NCBI GenBank assembly: GCA_036362985.1
Contig: JAYGXS010000006.1
Coordinates: 13,523,624-13,587,623 of the forward strand
From: Ligula intestinalis
Taxonomy: Eukaryota; Platyhelminthes; Cestoda; Diphyllobothriidea; Diphyllobothriidae
DNA length: 64,000 nt
Direction: 5' to 3'
A program made the position numbers and the translations under genes. The notes under the pieces were generated by a model that was given only the letters and a program-made list of their open reading frames with translations, did no database searches and was not told the DNA's origin. This document shows positions 1 through 12,400 of this stretch, piece by piece. Within the stretch, counting starts at the first letter, position 1, and the number at the start of each line of letters is the position of its first letter.

Positions 1-125
1 CGACAGCTTCTAATACTTGTTACTCAACTAGATGTCAATTAACAAAATTAAGGTTCCTTTAGGTCAGGAGAGTAGAAGCAGGCTTTTGTCTCCTTTTTCG
101 GCTTAATAATAGCACAAATTTACCC

Positions 126-905
126 ATGACTTCTGTCATTACCCCCGTCAGCCGTCCCTACAACCTAAGAAAATCGGCACTTGTTATACCCCCTCCTGCA
201 TCTTCCTCAGGTAAACGCTCTTTGTTCTTTGCTTCCAGATATAGCTTTCTTTGGAATAACTTGCCAATCGAAATTAGGTCGTTAAGTAGGCTGTCTGCTT
301 TCAAACGGAGACTGCACATTTATCTTAACACTGATTCTATAAACCTTCTATTCTCCTCATCTTTTCCGAACAGCTTTCTCCATGACTCCGAGAAAGGACC
401 ATTGGGAATTTATGAGGTCTGCTTGAAACTATTCTCTCTGCCTCGTGTCCCCCGAGAACCTAGATGTTTCCATTAACCACCGCTGAATCAAACGAAGCCA
501 CGAGGAAGTTCTCAGTCTAAAATGCTGCAGTTTCGTTGAATACTGACCTTCATCAGACCACCCACACCTATTTCTGCTCTACTAATATGTTCCTACTACT
601 ATCTTCCTAAGCAGTTTTTTCTCTTGCACACTTTTTGAACATGGAGGCCCGTTGAGCACTGTCTCCATTTTCACTGTAAGAGCTTTTTTGTAACTGCCAT
701 AAGTTTTCGTTTTTAGTTCAAAATTACCTGCAAAACATTGCTAAATGTTGCCCAAAAAGGACAATTTCTGCTGACATTATTGCGACTTTCTACGTCTACT
801 TGCATATATTGTCAAATTATTATTTGAATTTTTATTTTTTTTTCGAAATTAACTTTGTATAGATAGTGCCGTACCGGCGCTGAAAAATATAAATTCCAAA
901 TTCCA
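126..905 (+). pseudogene. 3' end of a non-LTR retrotransposon (reverse transcriptase C-terminus)
   Basis: The reading frame 126-476 ends with a motif run typical of the extreme C-terminus of CR1/Jockey-type polymerase proteins: an F.SRY..LWNNLP..IRSL..L..FKRRL pattern (SRYSFLWNNLP around residues 37-47, then SAFKRRLHIYL). The catalytic reverse transcriptase core is absent, so this is a 5'-truncated copy. The sequence after the stop is AT-rich and ends near 905 in a short tandem repeat of AAATTCC-like units, the kind of 3' terminus seen in CR1 and RTE elements. A hammerhead-like core lies on the opposite strand inside this stretch (see separate entry). No host function is implied. Family level is sure; clade is inferred. 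Confidence 0.6.
525..565 (-). ncRNA. hammerhead-like core (candidate)
   Basis: Read on the minus strand, a perfect CTGATGA is followed 15 nt later by GAAAC, the two conserved boxes of a hammerhead ribozyme. The helix between them is poor, so an active fold is doubtful. It may be a decayed copy. Confidence 0.25.
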
Positions 906-1112
906 AAGAGCACAGTATACTCCCCTGAAAATTTTTAACACCATGATCATATCTCCTCTGTATTGCCTATAATAAAGAGAAAAAAGATTGAGCCTACCTA
1001 GACGACCTTCTTCAGTTCGTCCAGCTTGTTTAACAAGCTTTGTGCATTTGCGGTTAGTATCGTTGGTGATAGTTTACTCCGTGAGGCCCAACCCTCATCG
1101 TTATAGGCTTGG

Positions 1113-2462
1113 CTAGAGGAAGTGCTCTTTGACTTTTATTATTTGGTTATCTTTTATTTTCAGGCCCTTTTCCCCGCTTTCGGTCCTCTTTATCAATTCC
1201 GTCCTAAGTTGCCTCATTTTCATCCGCTCCCTCGGCTCGTACTCTGACGAAAAAAACACCTGCTTTTGCGAATTTCGCAAGGCCGTTTTCCCTTTTAGCA
1301 GTTTTGATGCCATGCCTTCGTTATCGAAGATAACTTTGAGAGGCCTTGGGTTTGTTTGTAGATCTCGGCCTGGGTCTGCTTTACCCAGACGGAAGGCTTT
1401 ATTTACGGCATCGGTTTTCCCATCCTTTAGGACAGCGCTGACTTATTCGTGTATTTGAGCATTGTCATGTGCAAGTCGTTCCGTTGTTCTGTCAAATGTG
1501 GACTCAGGAGCACCCTGTATGATAATGTTGTTTTTCCGATTTCCGGACGATTTCTGTAATCCTCACCTGTAGTTTCGTTTGACTCGTCTTGAACAACTAC
1601 GCAGTTTTGGCGGTCAAGGGTAACCCTTGATATATTTCCAGCCCTACTGCCATCGGAAGACTTCGAGGTTTTTAAAGGAATGGCTTGTGACTTTGTGTTT
1701 TCCTTACCATCACCAGAGATAGGCTTCTTTTGGAGGCTGGGATGGCACTGCTTCGTGCTGCCCCCTTCTACATTTGTGGTTTCCTTCAGTGATTTGTATG
1801 CAGCCTTAGCATACCCACTCCCTTGTATTTGCTGGTTATCTGTGCCCGAACAGACCTCAATAGAAAGTGGAGTTATTCAATCTCCTTCTCTGGTTTGAGC
1901 GTGTTGTTTGGTAGGTGTGTTGTTACGCGCAGTATCCAGAGGATTTGAGGTGGAAGCTACCAATTTCGCGGCCAGGGTTGACAGTGTCTGTTCACGTTCC
2001 ACATGAGAAACTCAGTCCTGAGATTCTACAACTACTCTCCTCTGCTGGCTACTCGTTTGGCTCGTGCTTAAGCTCGGCCCACTGATATTAGCCCTGGGGC
2101 TTAGTTTGTCTTTTTTGGGAGCCCAAGAGCGCTTCTTTGTTCTCTGTCCATTGCGGAATACAAACTCCGTCAACCACCCTGGCTGCCTGAGCATTTGTGT
2201 GCGTAGACGCTTCGGTGAGGGATAATGCTTCTCCGTACGTTAGGTTCCCTCCCACAAGTTCACGCATTGCCAGGTTTTCCTCGTGAGGGAGAAATCGAGA
2301 AAATTTCTTCAGCTTCTCAATCGCCAATAAAAGGCTATTAACCATCTTCTCAAGGTTCGTAAATTTGTTAAGCGTAAAATATGATACGCAGGCTTCTGCT
2401 TTATAAGTTTCATCCCTTAAACGCTTAAGACTTTTAGTTCGCTTGGCAGGAGGAGATTTCAA
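1113..2462 (-). pseudogene. ORF1 (gag-like) remnant of a non-LTR retrotransposon
   Basis: On the minus strand the stretch 1313-1113 encodes VFFSSEYEPRERMKMRQLR, then a TELIKR..SGEKGLKIKDNQII tail. This matches the end of the RRM-like ORF1 proteins of CR1/L1-type elements, which have a 'Y.P.ER..R..LR.EL..R...GE..L.I....I' pattern. Further upstream on the same strand (2462-2088) a Lys- and Leu-rich helical stretch of 124 residues may be the coiled-coil N-terminal half. The frames between are broken. Nothing downstream on this strand (below 1113) resembles the matching endonuclease or reverse transcriptase. Assignment rests on motif pattern only. Confidence 0.45.
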
Positions 2463-2519
2463 TAAACTTCTAGATCGAGTTTCTGTAGTTAGAAAGAGAA
2501 TTTGGAAATTATCCCTGTG

Positions 2520-2595
2520 TTCCGTGATGTCGAAGTGAGTAAGCGCTCGACTTCCACGCGAGGGATCCAGAGTTCAAATCCGGGGGTGGTGTGAC
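2520..2595 (+). repeat. tRNA-like repeat head
   Basis: A region reading like a tRNA: an A-box-like GTGAGTAAGCGCTCGACTTC and, 26 nt later, the B-box-like GAGTTCAAATCC. The acceptor arms do not pair well and no flanking genes suggest a functional tRNA, so it is read as a tRNA-derived SINE head or pseudo-tRNA. A similar one lies 270 bp downstream. Confidence 0.45.
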
Positions 2596-2789
2596 TTTTT
2601 TCCCTCGTGCTGATGTCGGGATTTCGAATGCAGGCACTGGCGAACATTCCTTCCCGTCTTGCAAATCTGCATCGCGCATAATTTCAATTGCTTCTGTCAC
2701 CATGTTTTCACAACGGACCGTTAATGTATCAGATATAAAAGTGGATTGCTTTTTAACTGTTAATAACCGATTTTGATTACTCTCATCAC

Positions 2790-2868
2790 GTGTCTTCGTG
2801 CGAAGTTGGTTAGACGCTCGACTTCTGTAAGAAAGGTCCCCGATTCGAGTCCGACTTGTGACAGACCT
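2790..2868 (+). repeat. tRNA-like repeat head
   Basis: Contains GTTGGTTAGACGCTCGACTT (A-box/D-arm-like) and CCCGATTCGAGTCCG (B-box-like, T-arm). The spacing fits a tRNA body, but the acceptor ends do not pair. It resembles the copy at 2520-2595 and belongs to the same SINE-like class. Confidence 0.45.
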
Positions 2869-3949
2869 TCTTCTTTATGGTGGAATGATTTTAACAGTTC
2901 GAGTCCAAGTGACGACAGACAGTTTTCTGACCCCTGCATATCTGGATCGCTAAAGCTTACAGTTGTTATGCTCCTAGTGACTGTATGTAAAGACATTTAC
3001 GTAAAAGTCTTGAATAAAACTGACAAGACTAGGACGATAGGTGAGATACTCCACAAAATACTAATTTATGCGAAAACTTTCAGACGAGAGTGTAACGAAT
3101 TATTATGTTAACAAGAACGACTCAGCCTTTGTAGAAGTTCTCGCTGTATCGTTCGGTAGGAAGCAGTCGAAACGAAGAAGGACGCAATCCAGCGAAACCG
3201 AAAGTTTGCAGGATCAGCTAGGTCCTGTTAGAGATTTCTGGGGAGGGTGACGATTATCAGACGAAGTAAATTCTTAGTCCTTGCAGTCTGCAGATGCGAT
3301 CTGTAGCCCTTAATCCCGATGAAATTAATTTTCCTTAAGGTCGAAAACGGAGGTGAAATTTAAAACGCGCGGAGTACTTAGGGGGATCTGATTCCGACCA
3401 GGTGGTTTGACTACATGCAGCCCAATATCGTGATTCGAGAATTGAATCCTTCTCTGACATCAACCGCAGTTGGTTCAAATTTTGAGACAAAGTAGAAGAT
3501 TTCTATAAATCGATCTATTCAAGAGAAGAAATGACTTTTAGTCTTTGTATTTATCATACAAATAATCTCTATTAGCATCGTTTTATTTGGAACCATGACA
3601 AATTCCAAGTGTCCCACGTGCAACAATTATGAAGAAACATGACTCGGAAGGGCTTGATCCCTTTTTCAGCACATGCAAGGTAAGTTTTATTGGTAAGGAC
3701 GCGAATGACACAAATACCGAGTCACAAGAGGCAGACCAAGCCCTGGAGCAGAATAAAAATCAACCCGAAATTGAGAAGACGGATTTAGGCAACTTGGAAC
3801 TGGATGCGATGACGCCACTGGCGACAGCGGCACCAGTGGAGTATCTGCAACCTAGAAACACGCCTCTCGTACCACTCACAACAATAAATGACGACCGTGT
3901 AGGATGGCAAACACCTTAAACGACAACCAGAAATGCAGAACCGCAAGGA
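2869..3949. other. no gene recognised
   Basis: Repeat-rich spacer. A short open frame at 3629-3919 (96 codons, Glu/Asn/Thr-rich) shows no family motif; it may be leftover ORF1 sequence of the element that follows, but that is a guess. Confidence 0.3.
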
Positions 3950-4935
3950 GTGTCGATGGATGCTCAATCGATCACTAAAGCATCGACTGAACAAAATGAT
4001 CAAAAAAGCATAAAAGGAAACCTGCTAGCATGGATCACAGATTTTCTCACCAGGCGATCGCAAACTGTGTGCATCGGTGACTCGAAGTCAAACCCTACAT
4101 CTGTGCTGAGTGGCGTCCCCCAAGGATCTGTCTTAGGGCCACTGCTCTTCCTTATTTATATCAACGACAGTGTCAACTACCAGGGTTGCAGCGCTTTCAT
4201 GTTTGCCGAAGACATCAAACTCTGGAGAGCCATCAGGTCTGACGCCGATAGGAAAGCGCTCCAAGAGAGTCTCAATGGACATAGCTGCTGGTCTGCTCGT
4301 TGGCTCTTAAACTTCAACATTAGTAAGTGTGTGGTTTTAAGACTCCTTACTAGAAGGACTGATGAGGAGAACGATTCCTTCCAATACCTCCTTGATGGAC
4401 ACCCGCTTTCAAATGTGAACGCACAAAAGGACCTCAGTGTTCTAATAAATTCCTCACTTAAACCATATACTCAGTGTGTAAAGGCAGCTAAACGCGTGAC
4501 ACAGGTGCTGTTTGCGATTAGGCGGGGATTCATCAACATTGGCAAGGAGCTCTTCAGGAAAACCTACGGAGCGTTTGTTCGGTCCCACTTGGAGTATGCT
4601 GTCCAGGCCTGGCGTCCATGGTTCAAGAAGGATTACCTGCACCTGGAACGAGTGCAGGCGAGGGCTACGACGATGGTCAAGATTCTTGGTCATCTGTCTT
4701 ATGAAGACAGACTGACCGAACTTGATCTTTTCCCTCTCGATTATAGGCAACTCTGCGGGGACCTCAAAGAAACCTACCACATAGTTAGAGGCCGAGACTG
4801 CGCCCTAGAATTTGATGATTTCTTCGAATTGGCTCGGAATCGCTAGAGGGTTTTAAGCAAAAACTGGATCGATATAGCAATGCACGATGTATCGGAACAA
4901 ACAATTTGCAATAATAATAATAATACTACTTCCAA
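3950..4935 (+). pseudogene. CR1-like reverse transcriptase, 5'-truncated, 298 codons still open
   Basis: The frame 3950-4846 carries the second half of a non-LTR reverse transcriptase. In order: IKGNLLAWITDFLTRRSQTV (thumb-side helix of the core), SGVPQGSVLGPLLFLIYIND (RT motif B region), then FAEDIKLWRAI where FADD is expected (motif C), followed by thumb and C-terminal segments such as RSHLEYAVQAWRP and LSYEDRLTELDLFPL. The upstream fingers, motif A and the endonuclease are missing, so this is a truncated copy. The first Asp of the catalytic pair is replaced by Glu. After the stop, the remnant of the usual last residues is followed by an AAT microsatellite at 4909-4925, a typical CR1/RTE 3' tail. 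Not a host gene. Confidence 0.8.
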
Positions 4936-5485
4936 TTTTACAGTAGTATTAGTTTTTATATCCATTCACGTTTGCTATTTATCACGCCCTCCCACAAATA
5001 GCCTCATGCGAAGGTCTCCGCGGTCTACCCTACTTAAGTATCTGCGTACCATGATTACCCGCTGGCGATCTTATCAGCCAGACCTGCCGGTCTAAACAGT
5101 CACCCTTGGTTCGACCCAAAGCGGACTGTCGACGATCTGGACGGATGCCTCTGTTTTTCCAGTTCCGTGGCGGACTCTGCAATCAGCAAGGAAGAATCAG
5201 GACGTGGCTTCCACACGGTGATGATCCTGGGAACCTTTGCAATGCCCCCCCCCAGTGGAAACCCCCTTTTTTCTCCTAAATCCCACTCATTACCCCCACA
5301 AGGGCGACAGTTTTTCTCCTAAAAATCCCTGAGGAGTTTTTTCACTGGCTGCTCCTATTTTCATCCTATGACTCAGGACAACTGGCCTCGCCAACAGTCT
5401 AAGCAACAAATTTTTTGCTACCACTGCACATATGTACAAATAGGGCACTCAAAGGAATTTTTCCTACATATCCTTAATATACTGA
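4936..5485. other. no gene recognised
   Basis: About 550 bp of unique-looking sequence with a C-run near 5246. Nothing supported. Confidence 0.3.
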
Positions 5486-5720
5486 TACTGATACTGATAC
5501 AGAGGAAACCGGCCCTATCGACGTTCAACGAAACGCCTTCTCTCAGAGGGTCATTGGAGCGTGCAACGGACTTCCGGAAGATGTGGTCCTCTCAGATACT
5601 GTTGGCAATTTTAAACACAAACTTGATTCTCGTTTGCTGATAAACTGTGGCAGATATAATGAACAAAGTGTCAGAAGCAGCACCTTGCAACTGGCTCACA
5701 CTTTTCGCTGACGTTAAGCC
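5486..5720 (+). pseudogene. 3' fragment of a non-LTR retrotransposon
   Basis: In one frame between about 5515 and 5712 the sequence reads NAFSQRVIGACNGLPEDVV then a VGNFKHKLDSRL motif, the standard end of CR1-type proteins ('R.FFS.RV...WN.LP..VV.S.SV..FK..LD..L'). It is preceded by a short ACTGAT tandem repeat at 5483-5500. Only the last 60 or so codons remain. Confidence 0.5.
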
Positions 5721-5889
5721 TACATTTGTATTATGTACTATTGTTACGGTGGACCTATTATGCGATTTTTGGTTATGAATAGGGAGCTCAAGGGTGAAAG
5801 CCTTCTTCCCTTCATAAAGTGACTTAACGTGACTTAAAGGCACTGCTATTCTTTAATATTCCGGAATCAGAGGGGGTCCATGCGGAAAC

Positions 5890-8800
5890 ACGTGTTCAGC
5901 ATGACTCAAAAGAAATGAGCAAAATCATACTAAAAATGCTGGACCCAAGCGATAACCGAGTATCGTGTGTTCAACTCTACAGGCTGGGTATTAAACCTGC
6001 CGAAGGCGGACGGCCTAGACCACTGAAAGCGGTCTTTAAGTCCGAACAAACCCAAAATCTTCTGCTAACCCGTGGCTGGAGGCTCGAAGGAAGATACATC
6101 TCGATGCGAGCAGACCTGTCGCCTGATGACAGAATAAAACAGCACAAGCTGTCGCAGAACTAAAACGACGTCGTGCCGAGGGGGAAAATAACCTCCAGAT
6201 AATAAATTTTCGGGTTGTCCAGAAGAGGAGACCCCTGTTCAAACCATTATTACTAATGGCCCAGGAAGCTCTGATAGAGCTATAAGCATCCTGCTCACGA
6301 ATGCGCAAAGCCTACTTAATAAAATAGCTGAAATACAGATCTTAATCGAGCAGAAGCGCCCTGCAATTATTGCAGTGACAGAAACCTGGCTATTCGAGTC
6401 CGTAAAGGATAGTGAGATCGATGTACGTGGGTACTGCGTCTTCCGATGCAACCGTATTAATAGGATACATGGGGTGTCCTGGTGTATGCTATGGACGGCT
6501 TAGTGGTATAAATGCTAGAACGCGCACGCACTGACGGCAACCGTGTGGAACAACTCTGGCTGTCGGTCAAGGCCGCTACTGGTGCAACTACAACTGTGGA
6601 TGTTATATATCGAAGCCCTAAAGCTAAAGGTATCAACTGGTTGACTACAATACAGAAGTATGTCAAACGGTCGCGGGTCTGCAGTGTTGGTGAATTTAAT
6701 TGCCCACATATAAACTGGTCTTATCTAATTATAGAAGAACCTGCCTCGGAAACGGAGAACGTGTTGCTAGAAATGGTAAACGAAGCTCATCTCGTGCAAG
6801 ATGTTGCCCAGCCTACGCGGATAGCTGATTCGGGCATGGCCTCATGCCTGGACTTGATATTCTTAAATTTCCCCACAAAAGTATCTGATGCAAAAGTCTC
6901 TGCACCCCTCGGCACCAGTGATAATGGTACTGTCTTAGCAGCACTCCACATAAGCGGTACGCCGTCAATGCGTAGATGCTACAAGCCGGCATATTGGAAG
7001 ACTGATTATGACGCCATGAGATAGAGCGCTATGAACCTATCCTGGGAACCGAGCAATTCTCCAATGTCGAAGAACGTTGGAACTTGATCCGTGGAAATAT
7101 TGAAAGGCTCTGTACTGACTTTGTCCCCCTGAAGCTCTGTGGATGGGCAGCATGTCGCCCCCATGGATCGATGGTGAGACAAAACGTAAGTTGAAGGCCA
7201 GGAACCACGCCTACAAGGCCTTCAGCATCTTGAGAGCAGCCGAAGCGAAAGCGAACTACAAAGCAATCAGAGATGAATGCAAGCATATAATGAGGTCAAA
7301 GAAAGAAGCATACGAAGAAGAGCTAGTGCAAAACGTAGATACCCAGCCCAATCGTTTCTATTCATTCCTGAACTAAAATGTCGTGCAACCCCGGGCATTC
7401 AAGGTCTCCACAATACCGATGGTGGGCTCCAGACAGATGAGTTATGTATGGCTGAACTCTCAGCTGAACAATACGCCACTGTGTACCTGTCACCAGCGCC
7501 CAACAGTGAAGTCTGTGACATCCCTGACCAAACCGAATGCGGCATACTATTCACCATTGAAGATGTGGAGAATGCACTAAGTAGGTTGATACCCACTAAG
7601 GCCACTGGACCCGACAATCTAAATCTGAGGGTTATTCGCGAGCTTGCCTATGTCATCGCACCGAGCATGAGAGAATTTTTTTTGTACGCTAGCCACTGCC
7701 ACGGTACCGGATGACTGGAAGCAGAGCGTAATAACTCCGAGATACAATGGTAGTGAGCGTTTTCTGCCCCAGAATTATTGACCAGTCAGCCTGAATTCGG
7801 TGTTTGTGGAAGTTCTGGAAAACTTCATCTGCCGCTAAATCGATGCCCATATTGAGGCATCCACAATCCTGCCGATAGAACAACACGGCTTTGTCAAAGG
7901 CAAATCATGCACTACTAACGTCATGGTGCCACGCGAAGCCTGGTGCGAAGCGAACGAAAAACGACTACCGGTTCATGCGACCTTAATCGACCTCATCAAG
8001 GCATTTGACAAAGTCGATCACGAGCTCCTACTGACTGAACTCAGTAAAATGCTCATCCCAAGAGCTAAATTTAAAAGGATAAAAGGGTACCTGTTCGGTA
8101 GGCAATGCCGCGTCAGGGTCGGTGAAAGGTGTTCTTCTGAGTATGAAGCTCGTATTGGCGTACCCTAAGGGTCGATGCTGGGTCCCAGACTATTCTCCAT
8201 ATGCGTTTTGGATATCTCATCAAGACTGTCGTCTCCATGCCTTCTGTTTGTGGAAGACCTCAAGGGATGGCATGTTATACGCAGCCCCGAAGATACAATG
8301 GTTTACCAAAATGATCTTTATGCGATCCATGGTCATTGGAGATCAAGATACCGGTCAACGTAAACCAATCACACTTGCTGATAATAGGGAGAAACCGTGA
8401 CCACCCACCCTATACAATGGGCAACATGACACTGGCAGCTGTTAGGAGTACTCGTGACTTGGGCGCTATCATTCAAGACGACCTCAAAACTCGAGAACAA
8501 TCAGCTCTGGCGAGACGCAAGGGACTGGCACTACTTTGGATGTTCAAAAGAGCTTTCACTTCCTGGTCCATGCAGTTATTGCGTAAGCTTATGGTCACAT
8601 TCATCCGCCCGATCATGGAGTATGGATCTACCGCTTGGTTCCCATGTACGAAGGGCGAGATGACCGATATCGAATATGTGTAACGGCTGGGGTCAAGAAT
8701 GGTGCACAAAGTGAGGTGGCTGGCATATCCGAAGCGCTGTAAAGCACTAGATCTGTTCACCCTTGAATTTCGACACTCCAGAAGTGACCAACTTATGATG

Positions 8801-9178
8801 TACAAAGTGATCTTTTGCGGCGAAATCCCGGAGATAGCACAATACTTAAAACTGGCCGTTGACATGGCTACGCGCGGACACTGCTTAAAACTGGTGGTAC
8901 AAAGAACAGATGGCCTCCCGCAATCTGTTGACTCTCAAAACGTGCCGGTAATGCATGGAACAATCTCCCCCAATTGTTGTTGCTGCTGACACAGTTGCCG
9001 GGTTCAAGAAGAAATACGATGCCTTATTCGAACGGGGATCTGTACCGTTCACGGGAGTGCTCCTGCCTTGGCATGGGGATTGATCTAACCTGAAAACTCT
9101 CATATGTCCGCTGGCTGCAAAAAAGGGGTTACACAGGTCCGTTACCTACACTCTATTAATGAAACATGAAACATGAAT
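5890..9178 (+). pseudogene. near full-length but degenerate CR1-like non-LTR retrotransposon
   Basis: Pieces of an entire element occur in order. 5915-6163 encodes an ORF1 tail (GGRPRPLKAVFKS, then ISMRADLSPDDRIKQ). About 6264-7024 encodes an apurinic-type endonuclease: an LLTNAQSLLNKIAEI start, IIAVTETWL, DVIYRSPKAKG, GEFNCPHINW and SCLDLIFLN. 7143-8683 is reverse transcriptase: ATGPDNLNLRVIRELA, VHATLIDLIKAFDKVDHELL (motif A), GVP-stop-GSMLGPRLFS (motif B) and LLFVEDLKGW in place of FADD. 8684-9081 is the C-terminal domain, ending with AWNNLPQLVVAADTV and FKKKYDALF. Many stops and frameshifts break it. The 3' end is a short GAAACAT tandem repeat near 9160-9178, immediately upstream of gene 1. 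Confidence 0.8.
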
Positions 9179-9280
9179 ATTTTGTTTTATCATATCATTA
9201 ATGACCTAATTCTACACCGCACTGTTGGGTGCTAATCCCAGTTGGACTATTCTTGAACGTGCTCTGTTTTTGTCTACATA

Positions 9281-9492
9281 ATGGATGGAGTTGTATCATT
9301 ATCCGCCCAAGTTGACGTGCTTCTGGCCCAGATTAATTCCATTTGTCCTGTCTTAAAATCCAGGATAAGTTCAGTCAAATCGGAGATATATGCAGACTGT
9401 CAAAGGAGTATCAGTTCTCTTCTGAGAAGTCGAGATGCGCTGGTTTCCCAATCTGAGACCCTGTTGGTTGAAAGTCTAAGATGTCTCGAAAG
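9281..9492 (+). CDS. NCOA4: NCOA4-like gene, exon 1
   Basis: Starts at ATG 9281 and ends before a GT donor (AAG/GTTTTA), phase 2. It encodes 70 residues of coiled coil including LRSRDALVSQSETLL. The next exon begins after a 34-nt intron. Confidence 0.6.
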
Positions 9493-12400
9493 GTTTTAAT
9501 TCATATTTCACTGTGATATTGGTTAGACATGTACGCACTTTGCGAACGGCCAGACTGGAGCTCTTACGTTCAGACCCTTCAAACGCCATCATGAATCAAG
9601 TGACTGATTTGGTTACAAGGCAAGCTATGTTTTATAGCTTACTTCTTTAAAGATTACCTCTAGAACTTCTCTGCCTGGAGAACATAGCATCTACGCGAAG
9701 TGCCTTACACAACCCTAGCCCTGCTGCCCTCCACCGACTGGACACGAATCCTCCAATAGATACTCTTCAATGCTGGAAACTGTTAGCTGCTCCAGTCCCT
9801 GTTCTGCCCCGAATTTGCACACAGAAGGCAGATATTTCTTTTTGGCTTCCTGAAAGACCGGTCCATGCCAGCACAAACGTACATACTCTTTCTAAGGTGA
9901 TGCGTTTTTTATCGCTGTTTCTTTCTAGATTTCCATCCTGTGTGCAAAATTGTTTTGCAAGCCCAAGGCAAATTGTGTAAATACTGCAACCTACAAAAAT
10001 AGTAGTTTTTTTAACAAAAGCCCAATATATTCCACCAGCCCGGCGCCTTTTGTGAGCCTAAACGAACAAGTGGTCCATCGTAGGCTACTTAGTTGCCATT
10101 TAACTGTAGCATCCGGGAACTATTGTTGTTGTACTATTAATTATAGATAACTTATTTTGTCTCAAGACTTGAAATTTTCTGGATTTTGAATTCTTGTGAT
10201 GTCCCACACTAGTGGGTATGGCAATGAGCGCACTAGGCCTATTCATGGAAATAGGGCGAAGTTTGCAACCGGATCAGAGATCAAGAAAGCCTGGTATTTT
10301 CGGAGTCGGTTGGATTCTATACTAGGTCACTTCAGTGCGTGACGAAGCCTTTTTACAAAGTATTGATGTTCTATAGTACTCGCATAAAATCTAACTCACT
10401 TATGCCAGTGGTTCGTTTTTGGTGAAAGCTTTCGCTGGCCGAAGAGATGTTATCAGTTACATTTAGAAAGAAGTATCTATAAGGTGGTTGCCAGTGAGAC
10501 GTCCATAATACCACGGGAATTGTATTATTCGCAGTGGGCGCAACTCCGAGTAAGTTTTTTCTCCGTTCTTGTTAGGAATGACAGTGGAAATAAACGAAAT
10601 CATTTAAGCCATTTTTTCGCAGATCGGATCCGAGCTCCCTTTGTAAATTTACAGCTCCCGAAACTCTAAGCTCGTGTCGATTTCAGCACACCTATTTGAA
10701 TATCTTTTGTCTATCACAGCCATGATCGGGGTCAGTTATTGCTTACAGTAAAGCAATTAAACCTCCGTCGCACATGGCCTTATTTTATAACTTTGCCAGT
10801 AATAGCATTCACTTTGTCCTCTTCCAAAATGTCACTCGTTTTGTCTTTATCCGTTGCAACTGTGTACTCCATAAAGAGTCAACGTTTTTATCGCAAGTCT
10901 TTTGTGTCTATGTCAATAAGAAATCCGAAACTTCAAAGGATGTGCAAGTGGGCCCCACGTGCAATGAAACAGATTATCACCGGAACTCTGTGCGGCCTCG
11001 CCTTTCGGAATGTTGTAGTTTCTCTGCGTGTTCTTCTCTCGTTGGTAAGTCTCCTTTCATATTTTGGTAGTCCCGCAATGTTTATAGCATTATTCAGTCA
11101 AATGTTTACTTTTTGCTAAGTGCATGAAGAGTACTTAGCGGAACTCTTAAACCACTGACTGAAATCCTCAAGCATGTGGATTTCTAACGTACGGCGTGAT
11201 CGTACGTTCTAGGTATTATTTAAGCATACCTTTTGTTCTTTTTTAACCCAGTTGGGTATAAAATCACTGCTTTTGTAGAATATTCTATTATTTTTGGGAC
11301 TTCTGTGCGTTTAAACTTCTATCTGAAAGTAAATGGGTTAGAGGAGTATTTTTAAAATATGTTCCGAGGCCTTTTCACGGTTGTGCTCAGAGTAGTTAGC
11401 TCTTTTCCCTAAAGCTTATAAATGGTGCTCTTATGTTCTAAATCCCTTTAGTTTTTTTATAGCTTACGAGGTGTACTCATTTTAAGATTAAATTTTGCTC
11501 AATCAAGTTTGAAAACTGAAGGAGACGAAAAACTACAATGGCCTTTAAAAAACGTGGATTGTCAAGCTTGCAATGTTAAAATATAATATAAATGCTCGTG
11601 CTTACCTTTGCAAGGGCAGCATTTCCAGCAAAATCAGTATATAAAATGAGAGATTGAGGATGCTTTCAACGTCGCACATATACTTATGAAATCTTTTAGA
11701 ATATATGCATAGGATGGACTGTAAACGTACTATTCTTCTGCGTTATTATTAGCAGGATTGAATAGGCAAATTCTCTATTGAAAGCCACCGTTCTACTGCA
11801 TGTGGATTAACTTGAGAGTATGTTGCATGCTAATCAATATAAGAGTATGCTTTTACTTTAATTTATAACTTGAAAGTTTGGTCAGCGCCTGCTGAGTACC
11901 CGTTAGCTTCTACTGCAGTATAGGTGGCGTATTTTGAATATACTTCGAAACTGTGGTTTAATATTTCATATCTACCATGCTGATCTCAGGAATTGTAACT
12001 GATACTTTAGTTCGTGACATAAGAAACCATGATTTATAAACTGTCAGAATCTGCAGCCTCTAAAAGTTAAATAGCTTTTTGGATATTATGGGAATCGATT
12101 ACGCTTTTTATGTCAAATGGTAATGACGTCATGTTTATGCCGAGCATTTGGTAAGTAAGACATGGATGTTTGCTGTTGTCGGACTCAGAAGGTACACTTT
12201 AGTTTTATCGTTTGTTGCCGCATCTCACCTCTTCACACTTGTACGTGCGCAATTAACCTTCTGGAGCAACGACTAAATTATTTCACACCTCTGAAAAAAA
12301 CCTGCATTCAATCAGTCTTCCGCTTTTGTACTTAAATCATGCTAAAAATGTACAATTAACCTAGTTGAGAGTAACAGTAAAAACGTCATTTGTTGTTCAG

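Noticed and set aside
10739..11119. 126-codon + strand frame, hydrophobic
   Set aside because: No initiator context or motif; another frame with good splice sites (10921-11044) fits gene 1 better.
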